The notes under the pieces were generated by a model. The model was not told where the DNA came from and ran no database searches. It saw only the letters and a list, made by a program, of their open reading frames with translations. This document shows positions 6,048 through 12,795 of a stretch of DNA of 12,862 nucleotides, piece after piece. Numbering within the stretch: position 1 is the first letter of the stretch; each line of letters starts with the position of its first letter. The translations under genes were made by a program, and so were the position numbers. The DNA is taken from assembly GCA_964561165.1 (NCBI GenBank), contig CAZLOJ010000031.1, positions 1 to 12,862 on the forward strand, in the 5' to 3' direction. The stretch is from IMCC26077 sp964561165. Its GTDB lineage: Bacteria; Actinomycetota; Actinomycetes; Nanopelagicales; Nanopelagicaceae.

Positions 6048-7241
6048 TTGCTAGATATTTATCAAATGGAGAGGGAAACTGATCGAAGAATTGTGGATGA
6101 GCGGCACAAGGATTCGTATATTGGGAAAAAAGATTCCTCAAATCAAAGAGCGCTTGTCAATTTTGGTTCAGATCCGATTTTCCATTACGGAAAACTGCAA
6201 CCGTTTTTGGATGATGAGTCAATAGAAGAGATATGGATTAACTCGCCAAACCGCGTATTTGTTGCACGCAAGGGAATTTCACAACTTGCGCCGGTCATAA
6301 TATCCGGGCAGGAGATTAGAGATATTACTGAACGAATGCTTGCATGGAGTGGTCGAAGAGTCGATCTTTCACAACCATTTGTAGATGCTAGGTTGCCGAA
6401 CGGAGCGCGCCTTCATGTTGTGATTCCTGACATCACAGCTGAATACTGGGCCCTAAATATCAGAAAAAAAGTGCTTCCGGCATTTTCTCTTCAAGACCTA
6501 ATCACTGCAGGAACGCTGAATGATGCAGTAGCAGAAGTACTCGAACACTTAGTGGGTGAAAATATCAATATTTTGGTAAGTGGAGCTACGCACGCCGGAA
6601 AGACGACCGTCCTGAATTCACTCTTGGGTTCACTGCCAACCGGAAGTCGTCTCATCACACTTGAAGAGGTCTTTGAATTAACGCCACGAGTAGCAGATCA
6701 CGTTGCGTTACAAATCAGGCAAGTCAATCTGGAAGGTACCGGCGAAGTTTCGCTTCGAACGTTGGTGCGCGAGTCCCTGAGAATGCGCCCCAGCCACTTA
6801 GTCATTGGCGAAGTCAGGGGAGCAGAAGCACTGGACCTTTTACTAGCGCTCAACTCGGGGATTCCTGGGATGGCCAGTATTCACGCTAATTCTGCCAACG
6901 ACGCGCTTCGGAAAATTTCTTCACTTACGTTATTAGCCGGAGCAAATATCGTTCGAGAGTTTGCATTGGAAGCAGTTAGGGAAAATATCGACGTTGTTAT
7001 TCACTGTAAACAATCCCTTGGTGGAGTAAGAAGAATCGTCGACATTTCGGTAGTTCGTAAGAACGCGTCAATAAATCATCTCACTTCCGAATCTCTACTT
7101 TTTTGGGATGGTCAGAAATATCTCTCTGGAGAAATAGATTTTGATAGTCTCGCTAAATTTCAAAACATGAGAGAATTTTTGCTCAGGAAAATGAGTAACT
7201 TACAGATGGACAGTGACAGAAAGTGCTTTTCAGAATCATGA
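6048..7241 (+). CDS. cpaF: Tad/Flp pilus assembly secretion ATPase, CpaF/TadA family
   Basis: This 397-aa cytosolic ATPase of the VirB11/CpaF family would form a hexamer that drives pilus or pseudopilus assembly through the TadB/TadC platform. The N-terminal domain carries the family pattern GKLQPFLDDESIEEIWINSP (about 48-67) and GRRVD...FVDARLPNGARLH (about 102-123). The Walker A motif GATHAGKTT (179-187) fits G-x4-GK-T but has His-Ala where GTGSGKT-type loops have Gly-Ser. The Asp-box counterpart is LEEVFEL (205-211), Walker B is LVIGEVRG with Glu255, and the HAN histidine is at 279. The start is uncertain. TTG 6048 is the longest reading; ATG 6066 and GTG 6093 are in frame, and none has a well-spaced ribosome site. 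All the conserved sequence lies after residue 35, so the assignment is unaffected. The stop overlaps the tadB ATG (ATGA). Confidence 0.93.
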   Translation: MLDIYQMERETDRRIVDERHKDSYIGKKDSSNQRALVNFGSDPIFHYGKLQPFLDDESIEEIWINSPNRVFVARKGISQLAPVIISGQEIRDITERMLAWSGRRVDLSQPFVDARLPNGARLHVVIPDITAEYWALNIRKKVLPAFSLQDLITAGTLNDAVAEVLEHLVGENINILVSGATHAGKTTVLNSLLGSLPTGSRLITLEEVFELTPRVADHVALQIRQVNLEGTGEVSLRTLVRESLRMRPSHLVIGEVRGAEALDLLLALNSGIPGMASIHANSANDALRKISSLTLLAGANIVREFALEAVRENIDVVIHCKQSLGGVRRIVDISVVRKNASINHLTSESLLFWDGQKYLSGEIDFDSLAKFQNMREFLLRKMSNLQMDSDRKCFSES

Positions 7242-8074
7242 GCTCGATTGAGCTACTTTTATTGGCCGCATATGTGCTGGGGATTCTTCTCTTCACAACG
7301 AACGAGCATAATTTCAGATTTTTGATACGAAAAAGTATGAAGCACAATCGAATAAGAATTGCGACCAAAACCATCACTACTTTCCTGATCGCTTACCTAC
7401 TCTTTTTCTTTGTCACTCAAAGTTTCTCGATTTCATTACCACTAGCTCTCATATCGAGCTATCTGCCACAGTTGCATCGAAAGAGAAGAAAAAGAAAGGA
7501 GGAAGAAACTCGCAGAAAGTGTTGGCCATTAGTAATTGATCAATTAGCCAGCGCCACCCACTCTGGCGTGCCGCTGCATAAGGCGTTGAATGAGATGCAG
7601 GAGCGCGGACCGGCCCCGCTCGCGCCCCTTTTCCTCGCCTTCTCAGAATCATTTCGCATGGAAGGAAGTCTTGAAAAAGGATTGTTTAGCTTCGTTGAAT
7701 GCGCACACGCCCAGTCGTCCAAAGGGTTCGACGAAATAGCGGTGAAAATTAAGTCGACGATACTCATCGCCAGAGAATCTGGGGGACTGGAGGTTGGTCC
7801 GATTCTCCGAAATTTGAGTACCTTTCTACGACAAAGAGAACGAACCGTAAATGAAATTCACGTTAAGCAGGAATGGATCAAAAATGGTGCCGCGTTGGCA
7901 TCGTTGGCTCCTTGGTTGCTGCTAATTCTTTTATCCTTCAATTCGAACACTAAAGAATCTTTTGGAACTCATGGCGGTAACGTTGTACTCCTGATTGGTT
8001 TAGCCCTCACGCTCTCGGCATATCACTGGATCTCTCGGATTTCTGATTCAGTCTCTACCTCTCGAACTCGATGA
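7238..8074 (+). CDS. tadB: TadB-like inner-membrane platform protein (type II secretion F family)
   Basis: This 278-aa T2SF-domain protein is predicted to form, with TadC, the cytoplasmic-membrane platform that couples CpaF to pilin assembly. It has a hydrophobic N-terminal segment (3-20), a second hydrophobic block at about 44-79, a strongly basic patch RKRRKRKEEETRRK (81-94), a cytosolic helical T2SF region (about 96-205, with LASATHSGVPLHKAL) and two C-terminal helices (about 215-233 and 247-266). The ATG at 7238 is chosen because it overlaps the cpaF stop as ATGA, a common sign of coupled translation. A GTG at 7223 would add five residues but has no ribosome site. The gene overlaps tadC by the same ATGA arrangement. 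Confidence 0.88.
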   Translation: MSSIELLLLAAYVLGILLFTTNEHNFRFLIRKSMKHNRIRIATKTITTFLIAYLLFFFVTQSFSISLPLALISSYLPQLHRKRRKRKEEETRRKCWPLVIDQLASATHSGVPLHKALNEMQERGPAPLAPLFLAFSESFRMEGSLEKGLFSFVECAHAQSSKGFDEIAVKIKSTILIARESGGLEVGPILRNLSTFLRQRERTVNEIHVKQEWIKNGAALASLAPWLLLILLSFNSNTKESFGTHGGNVVLLIGLALTLSAYHWISRISDSVSTSRTR

Positions 8075-8979
8075 ACGTGCAACTTTCTTTACTTTACAGA
8101 TCTTCATTCCTCATTCTTGTAGCAATTGGTTTCGTGCTAATGCAAAAAAATTCTCAATTGCTTCATAGCAAAAAAAGGTACAGTCGAGCAGCTTCACTCC
8201 AAAGGGAGAAAATCAACGAATGGGTTACGAGTATCACATCAATCTCTGGGGTTAGTCGAGGGGAATTACTCATAGAATTGATTGGAAAGTTCTCTTTAGT
8301 TCCATTGCTAGCGCTTTTACTGCGTAGCATTTTTAATCTTTCGCTTATTAAATGCTTTGTGCTGGCAATCTTTACTTTTGCAATCCTCATTCGCCGGGAA
8401 TTCTCTCGACGAAGTAACATCATCAAGAAATACAGAGAATTGATAGAATCTGAATTCTCGGGTTTTGCTGAGACTCTCGCTTTAGCCGTGAATTCAGGGC
8501 TAACTTTTATGGTCGCTCTTACGAAAACGATTGACGATTCTCTTAATCAGAGTTTTTGTGAAACTTCAGATAGTTTTCTACGAAAACTTTCGCACTCTAT
8601 TATGGGGAAAAGAACTAAATCGGCTGTTAAGTTGACTCCACTGCAGCGTGAGTTGCAATTGATTCGGATCCAAATTTTGGAAGGCAAGACAATTTCAGAA
8701 GTTTTAGATGAATTCTCACGCCGGATGAACTCACAAATAATTTCAGACTTCGTCGATGCGATTGTTCTCTCATTGGGACGTGGAACTCCGATAGCTACGC
8801 TGATAACAGACCATGCGAATTCGATTCGCGAATCAGAACATCGAACTATCCTTGAACGAGCCAGCAAAGCTGAAATCAAGATGATGGTCCCAGTGGTATT
8901 TCTGCTCTTGCCGATATCAGTTCTCTTCGCTCTTTGGCCAAGTTTTCAACAATTACAACAAATGGTGATGCTTGCGTAA
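8071..8979 (+). CDS. tadC: TadC-like inner-membrane platform protein (type II secretion F family)
   Basis: This 302-aa protein is the second T2SF-type protein and the likely partner of the upstream TadB. Hydrophobic segments lie near residues 7-24 and 70-107 (probably two passes) and at the C-terminus (about 270-290). The cytosolic T2SF part contains FSGFAETLALAVNSGLTFMVAL (about 130-151) and a long helical stretch with EGKTISEVLDEFSRRM. It starts on an ATG that overlaps the tadB TGA by 4 bp. Base composition is low (20 of 60 bases G or C in 8101-8160), well below kgd and prfB, and Ser/Ile/Lys-rich codons are frequent. Assignment as TadC rather than a second TadB rests mainly on gene order. 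Confidence 0.85.
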   Translation: MNVQLSLLYRSSFLILVAIGFVLMQKNSQLLHSKKRYSRAASLQREKINEWVTSITSISGVSRGELLIELIGKFSLVPLLALLLRSIFNLSLIKCFVLAIFTFAILIRREFSRRSNIIKKYRELIESEFSGFAETLALAVNSGLTFMVALTKTIDDSLNQSFCETSDSFLRKLSHSIMGKRTKSAVKLTPLQRELQLIRIQILEGKTISEVLDEFSRRMNSQIISDFVDAIVLSLGRGTPIATLITDHANSIRESEHRTILERASKAEIKMMVPVVFLLLPISVLFALWPSFQQLQQMVMLA

Positions 8980-9063
8980 CGGGTGTTGATTCAATTCATA
9001 TAACAATAGCGTTATCCCTGGAGTATGTATTCAAAAGGTGGATAGGGAAGCGTAATTAAAGAA

Positions 9064-9069
9064 AAGGAG
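9064..9069 (+). promoter_or_regulatory. Strong ribosome binding site for the Flp-like gene
   Basis: AAGGAG lies 6 bases before the TTG at 9076 and is the best Shine-Dalgarno match in the Tad block. It supports the unusual TTG start. It also fits a product needed in larger amounts than the assembly proteins, as expected for a major pilin. Confidence 0.65.
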
Positions 9070-9075
9070 CACACA

Positions 9076-9345
9076 TTGCCATTTCTACGGAATGTATCGA
9101 TTAAATACGGTATTGAATTAGGTTTTTTGGTTAGTTCACTATTTCAGTCTCCTTTGCAGAGATTCGAAAAATACCAAAGTGCTCGAAAATCTACCGGAGC
9201 TCATGGAGAACGAGGTGATGTACCGGGTTGGGTTCTTGTAGTGCTAATGACCGCTGGTCTCGTGACTGGCATTTGGACCGTTGCCGCACCTCGACTCAAT
9301 TTGATCTTGAGGAATTCCCTGGATTCCATGAATGCAATTCGATAG
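9076..9345 (+). CDS. Small single-helix membrane protein, candidate Flp-type pilin of the Tad cluster
   Basis: This 89-aa protein has one hydrophobic helix at about residues 52-71. It is preceded by ERGDVPGW (45-52), a pattern of the kind seen in small membrane proteins that sit between tadC and tadE in actinobacterial Tad clusters. The position directly after tadC is where the pilin gene usually lies. Two features argue for caution: it has no Gly-x4-Glu-Tyr prepilin cleavage motif, and about 50 residues precede the helix, far longer than usual Flp leaders. The TTG start is set by AAGGAG at 9064-9069. The gap after tadC (96 bp) is longer than others in the block and contains a small ATAAC/GTTAT inverted repeat (9000-9004/9011-9015). 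A separate promoter there is possible but not clear. Confidence 0.7.
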   Translation: MPFLRNVSIKYGIELGFLVSSLFQSPLQRFEKYQSARKSTGAHGERGDVPGWVLVVLMTAGLVTGIWTVAAPRLNLILRNSLDSMNAIR

Positions 9346-9359
9346 TTGCTCCATAAAAC

Positions 9360-9731
9360 ATGGCACAAGATTTGCTTGGGAGAGATCGTGGGTCAGTGGA
9401 TTCCTTTTTGGTATTAACCCCAATTGTGCTAACCATGATGTTGGTTTTTGTCCTTTTTGAATACGGAGGTTCAGTAAACTCTCTTACCAGTCACGCAACA
9501 TTGGTAGGTCGACAGTTAGCTAGATATCCCGATTCAATGAATCTCGAAGATTTAACGGAAAAAGTCCTCATGAAACAAGGGATAAATGTAAGTGATTTTC
9601 ATGTTATGCGGATCACTCTAGGTAAGAGCACTTTCATTCAACTTACGTTGATTGGAAGAAAATTCGATTTTGGGGGTTACGCACTCGCTCCGGCGGGAAA
9701 AAGTCTCACGTTTGTAAGCTCTTGGAGTTGA
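9360..9731 (+). CDS. TadE-like pseudopilin-type membrane protein
   Basis: This 123-aa protein has the TadE layout: a short basic N-terminus, one helix at about residues 14-34 and an extracytoplasmic tail. The stretch DRGSVDSFLVLTP (9-21) parallels the TadE pattern G-S-A-x-V-E-F...P. It is one residue shorter and lacks the Glu expected at position +5 after a prepilin-peptidase cleavage site, so processing is uncertain. The region after the helix (GGSVNSLTSHATLVGRQLAR) matches the TadE region that carries small residues followed by an Arg. It follows the Flp-like gene by 14 bp, and its stop is overlapped by the next gene. There is no obvious ribosome site before ATG 9360, so translation may depend on coupling. 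Confidence 0.7.
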   Translation: MAQDLLGRDRGSVDSFLVLTPIVLTMMLVFVLFEYGGSVNSLTSHATLVGRQLARYPDSMNLEDLTEKVLMKQGINVSDFHVMRITLGKSTFIQLTLIGRKFDFGGYALAPAGKSLTFVSSWS

Positions 9732-10081
9732 TTGCTATTCGTGCCGAGGAGGGAAGCGCTCTTGTCGAATTCATTTCGTTGATGCTTCTCTTGCTTTTAC
9801 CCATAGTGACCTATTTTTCACTTCTTACAGTGGAGACTACCGAAAAGATTCGCGAAGATCGCATACTTAGAGAAGTTGTTGAAATTATTCGTACTGGAGG
9901 GGATTTCCAAGAATCAGTTGCTCTCGCGGAACGGTTTCTTTCTCTTCAAGAATCCAGTAGCAGACTATTTATTTATTGCTTATCTGGAGATTGCCCACAT
10001 AGAGAGAGCGTCATGAAAATTGAATTGAGAAATTCTGGAAGCTCTATGGAACGTATCATACGTGGAGGAGAGTGGCAGTAA
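9722..10081 (+). CDS. TadE-family pseudopilin-type protein
   Basis: This 119-aa protein has the clearest TadE signature of the block: EEGSALVEF (9-17) followed by a hydrophobic helix (about 16-36). The Gly before SALVEF and the Glu five residues later match a class III prepilin processing site, so the mature protein would begin at Ser12. The extracytoplasmic part contains two cysteines close together (Cys86, Cys91), which could form a disulfide. The start is either TTG 9722 or TTG 9728. The second overlaps the upstream stop as TTGA and is attractive for coupled translation; the difference is two residues. No prepilin peptidase is present in this window to carry out cleavage. Confidence 0.75.
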   Translation: MELIAIRAEEGSALVEFISLMLLLLLPIVTYFSLLTVETTEKIREDRILREVVEIIRTGGDFQESVALAERFLSLQESSSRLFIYCLSGDCPHRESVMKIELRNSGSSMERIIRGGEWQ

Positions 10082-10121
10082 CCGATTTCAGTACTCAACG
10101 ATTAATGACATTGGTAGGCGA

Positions 10122-10186
10122 CACGGCATCAAATTAAAGGAATGATGTGAGTAACAGAACGGAATTAGCGCACCGCACGGCATCAA
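10122..10186. repeat. 11-bp direct repeat spanning the start of the last Tad-block gene
   Basis: CACGGCATCAA occurs at 10122-10132, upstream of the GTG start, and again at 10176-10186 inside the coding region, 54 bases apart. The upstream copy runs into the ribosome site. Its role is unknown, and chance or a small duplication is possible. Confidence 0.4.
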
Positions 10187-10623
10187 GCTCTGAAGATGGT
10201 TCCATGCTCCCATTGGTTGTGGGGATTTTTTTGTTGGCTTTATCTCTTCTCATGGTTTCCACGAACATTTACGCTATACGAGCAGAGAAAATCCATTTGG
10301 AAGTGCTTGGCGAGGAACTGATCTCTAATCTTTATAAAGAAATCGACTATCAAGAATATTTCTTTGGTGAAAGTGTGCCCGTTTCTCCTGGAGTAAGAAG
10401 CTGGTTACCTTTCCAATGCCCCTTATTGATGCAGAACATCAGCGAGAGCGCCAGAGTCTTGGTAGGCAAGGCGCATATCGAGTCGGCGAATTGCGTTTCA
10501 GGGAAGATAACTCTGATATTAAAGAAAAATGTTTCGCTTCCATTCCAACCCGGTTTTCTCGATGGGTTCGTACCACAAGTAAATGCAGTGATTTCAGGGG
10601 GAGTTCAGCGAACTCGCTCATAA
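10147..10623 (+). CDS. TadE/TadG-like secretion-neighbourhood membrane protein
   Basis: This 158-aa protein has a hydrophilic Ser/Thr-rich N-terminus, the motif EDGSMLPLVVGIF (16-28) and one helix at about 20-42, followed by an exported domain of about 115 residues with two cysteines (Cys91, Cys116). The arrangement resembles the last TadE-like protein of the helicase/secretion-neighbourhood Tad clusters in Actinobacteria. The usual Glu after the Gly is absent, so it is probably a minor or unprocessed subunit. The GTG start has AAAGG about 6 bases upstream, one of the better ribosome sites in the block. It is the last gene of the cluster. prfB follows after 46-100 bp without an obvious terminator, and the helicase gene often found next in relatives is absent here. 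Confidence 0.72.
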   Translation: MSNRTELAHRTASSSEDGSMLPLVVGIFLLALSLLMVSTNIYAIRAEKIHLEVLGEELISNLYKEIDYQEYFFGESVPVSPGVRSWLPFQCPLLMQNISESARVLVGKAHIESANCVSGKITLILKKNVSLPFQPGFLDGFVPQVNAVISGGVQRTRS

Positions 10624-10723
10624 CTCAAAGGTTTATTACTTCCAGCACAGCCAAGGATGCAACTTACTAGTGAGCGTAGAGAGAGAATTTCTTCAGAAGG
10701 AAGAATCCAAGTATCATGAGCAC

Positions 10724-11824
10724 ATGTCCGAGCGAGAATATGATCAAGAGATATCGCTCCTTGCACAAAAATTAACAACCATAAAAACGGTACTCAATTT
10801 CGCTGCGATGACTAATGAAATTGCCAAACTAGAAGAAGTAGCAGCGAATCCAAATCTCTGGGACGACCCAGAGAATGCAGCACAGGTCACAAGCAAGCTT
10901 TCGCGTCTTCAAAACGAAATGGAACATTTCTCCAAGCTAGAGAGTCGCCTGAGTGATCTTCCAATCCTCATTGACCTAGCGAAGAGTGAATCGGATGCAG
11001 CGTCTTTAAAAGAAGCAGATCTCGAACTTAACGCACTTGCGAAATCTATTGGCGAGTTAGAGGTGCGAACACTTCTTAATGGTGAGTACGACTCGCGCGA
11101 TGCTTTGGTAACGATTCGTTCTCAGGCCGGCGGAGTTGAAGCGGCTGATTGGGCGCAAATGCTCTTTCGGATGTACACCAGATGGTGCGAACGCCATAGC
11201 CATAAGTTCGATGTTCTTGATACTTCCTACGCGGAAGAGGCAGGTATCAAATCTGTAACCTTCCGCGTGAGCGCACCATATGCGTACGGAACACTCTCGG
11301 TAGAGCAGGGAACACATCGATTGGTGCGTATCTCGCCTTTCGATAGTAATGCTCGCCGCCATACCTCCTTTGCTGGGGTTGAAGTTGTCCCAGTTGTTGA
11401 TCAAAGCGACCACATAGATATAGATGAGAAAGAACTTCGCATCGATGTCTATCGTTCCAGTGGCCCAGGTGGGCAAGGAGTAAATACAACTGACTCTGCA
11501 GTTCGCATTACACATATGCCTACCGGGATAGTGGTTTCTTGTCAGAACGAGCGATCTCAAATCCAGAATAAAGCCACAGCCATGGCTGTGCTTCAATCAA
11601 AATTGCTTGATAGAAGGCGTCAAGAAGAGCAAGCAAAAATCAATGCACTTAAGGGAGACAACTCTGGTTCTTGGGGAAACCAGATGCGTTCCTACGTACT
11701 GCATCCATATCAACTGGTGAAAGATCTTCGCACTGATTATGAAGTAGGAAATACTGGTGCAGTTCTTGATGGGGATCTGGATGATTTCATCGAAGCGGGA
11801 ATTCGCTGGCGCCGCCAGAATTAA
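10724..11824 (+). CDS. prfB: Peptide chain release factor 2 (RF2)
   Basis: RF2 releases finished proteins at UGA and UAA stop codons on the ribosome. The stop-codon recognition tripeptide SPF is at residues 204-206 and the catalytic GGQ (SGPGGQGVN) at 249-251 from this start, within one residue of the E. coli numbering. The N-terminal part has the expected LEEVAANPNLWDDPENA helix pair. The ATG at 10724 gives 366 aa, the normal RF2 length. An in-frame GTG at 10670 would add 18 residues not expected in the family; it has AAGGA only at a long 12-base spacing. The reading frame is continuous, so the autoregulatory in-frame UGA frameshift known from E. coli prfB is absent. Composition (33 of 60 bases G or C in 11101-11160) returns to that of kgd after the AT-rich Tad block. 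prfB before ftsE is a common actinobacterial order. Confidence 0.95.
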   Translation: MSEREYDQEISLLAQKLTTIKTVLNFAAMTNEIAKLEEVAANPNLWDDPENAAQVTSKLSRLQNEMEHFSKLESRLSDLPILIDLAKSESDAASLKEADLELNALAKSIGELEVRTLLNGEYDSRDALVTIRSQAGGVEAADWAQMLFRMYTRWCERHSHKFDVLDTSYAEEAGIKSVTFRVSAPYAYGTLSVEQGTHRLVRISPFDSNARRHTSFAGVEVVPVVDQSDHIDIDEKELRIDVYRSSGPGGQGVNTTDSAVRITHMPTGIVVSCQNERSQIQNKATAMAVLQSKLLDRRRQEEQAKINALKGDNSGSWGNQMRSYVLHPYQLVKDLRTDYEVGNTGAVLDGDLDDFIEAGIRWRRQN

Positions 11825-11921
11825 TCTACAAATTCTTGAAGTCTGCATGTAAGAGTTTTACAAGCCATATCTCATTGCCACATTCGAGGTTTTGCATTTC
11901 TGAAGTATCGAATACTGGTTT

Positions 11922-12057
11922 CTGTGGAGTGATTTCTCACAGCTGAAATACTGGAGAATCCGTGAAAACCGTCATTTTTCAGGTAGCTCACAGCGTTAAA
12001 TACGGCCGATTCACCAATATCTCCCTAGAATCTTGGTAGTGACCAGATAGATTCTGG
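11922..12057. other. Inverted repeats in the prfB-ftsE gap
   Basis: The 278-bp gap contains three symmetrical elements. CTGTGGAG/CTCACAG (11922-11929/11936-11942) pairs over seven bases with one bulged G. TGAAAA/TTTTCA (11963-11968/11976-11981) is a perfect six-base pair. The longest is AGAATCTTGGT (12027-12037) with ACCA (12042-12045) and AGATTCT (12049-12055), which forms an 11-bp stem with a 4-base loop and a 3-base bulge; C12025-G12057 may add one more pair. It ends 45 bases before the ftsE start and could be a leader structure or an operator. None has a T-tract typical of an intrinsic terminator. No convincing promoter was identified. Confidence 0.45.
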
Positions 12058-12102
12058 AAGCAGTGGGTTGGACTTCGAAGAGTTAAGGCGGGTGAGACTG
12101 AG

Positions 12103-12792
12103 TTGATCAAGTTTGAGAATGTGAGCAAGACGTACCCAAACCAAGAGCGACCAGCCCTCGACGGCGTGAACCTGGAAGTTGCGAAGGGTGAGTTTGTCTT
12201 TCTCGTTGGTCTCTCTGGCTCGGGAAAATCAACATTCCTCCGACTAGTTCTCAAAGAAGAAGAGCCAACATCGGGCAAGATTTACGTCGCGGGGAAAGAC
12301 TTAAGCAAACTTTCTAGTTGGAAGGTACCTGAGCTTCGTCGCCAAGTAGGCACGGTCTTCCAAGATTTCCGCCTACTTCCAAATAAGACGGTATTTGAGA
12401 ATGTGGCATTTACTCTCCATGTATTGGGCTACTCAAAAAAAGAGATCAACCGCGAAGTACCAGAAGTCCTTGAGCTTGTCGGTCTTGAAGGATATGGCGA
12501 TCGGAGGCCATCGCAGCTTTCAGGTGGTGAACAGCAACGCGTGGCAATCGCGCGCGCATTCGTCAGCCATCCAGCAATTCTGATTGCTGATGAACCTACT
12601 GGAAACTTAGATCCGACGATGAGCGTCGGGATTATGAAACTTCTTGACCGCATTAATCGAACGGGAACTACCGTTGTTATGGCCACCCATGACAGTGGAA
12701 TTGTTGACCAGATGCGTAAGCGCGTTATCGAACTTGAAGGCGGCCTAGTGGTTCGTGACCAAGTCCGCGGCGTATACGGATATAGCGGCTAG
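12103..12792 (+). CDS. ftsE: Cell division ATP-binding protein FtsE
   Basis: FtsE is the ABC-type ATPase that works with the membrane protein FtsX to activate peptidoglycan hydrolysis during division. This copy has 229 aa, the usual FtsE length. All nucleotide-binding motifs are intact: Walker A GLSGSGKST (36-44), Q-loop Gln87 in VFQDFRLL, signature LSGGEQQR (139-146), Walker B ILIADEP with Asp163-Glu164, and the switch His196 (ATHD). VFQDFRLLPNKTVFENVAF is characteristic of FtsE rather than general transporter ATPases. The start is TTG 12103, with GGTGAG about 6 bases upstream. ftsX is expected next, but the window ends in tandem repeats right after the stop. Confidence 0.95.
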   Translation: MIKFENVSKTYPNQERPALDGVNLEVAKGEFVFLVGLSGSGKSTFLRLVLKEEEPTSGKIYVAGKDLSKLSSWKVPELRRQVGTVFQDFRLLPNKTVFENVAFTLHVLGYSKKEINREVPEVLELVGLEGYGDRRPSQLSGGEQQRVAIARAFVSHPAILIADEPTGNLDPTMSVGIMKLLDRINRTGTTVVMATHDSGIVDQMRKRVIELEGGLVVRDQVRGVYGYSG

Positions 12793-12795
12793 GTC

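Noticed and set aside
8986..9015. Promoter for the Flp-like gene (TTGATT and TATAAC)
   Set aside because: The two boxes are only 7 bases apart, so they cannot serve as a -35/-10 pair, and no alternative -35 lies at the right distance.
11057..11596. 179-codon open frame on the minus strand inside prfB
   Set aside because: It is antisense to the SPF- and GGQ-containing core of RF2, with no domain or ribosome site, so it is a shadow frame.
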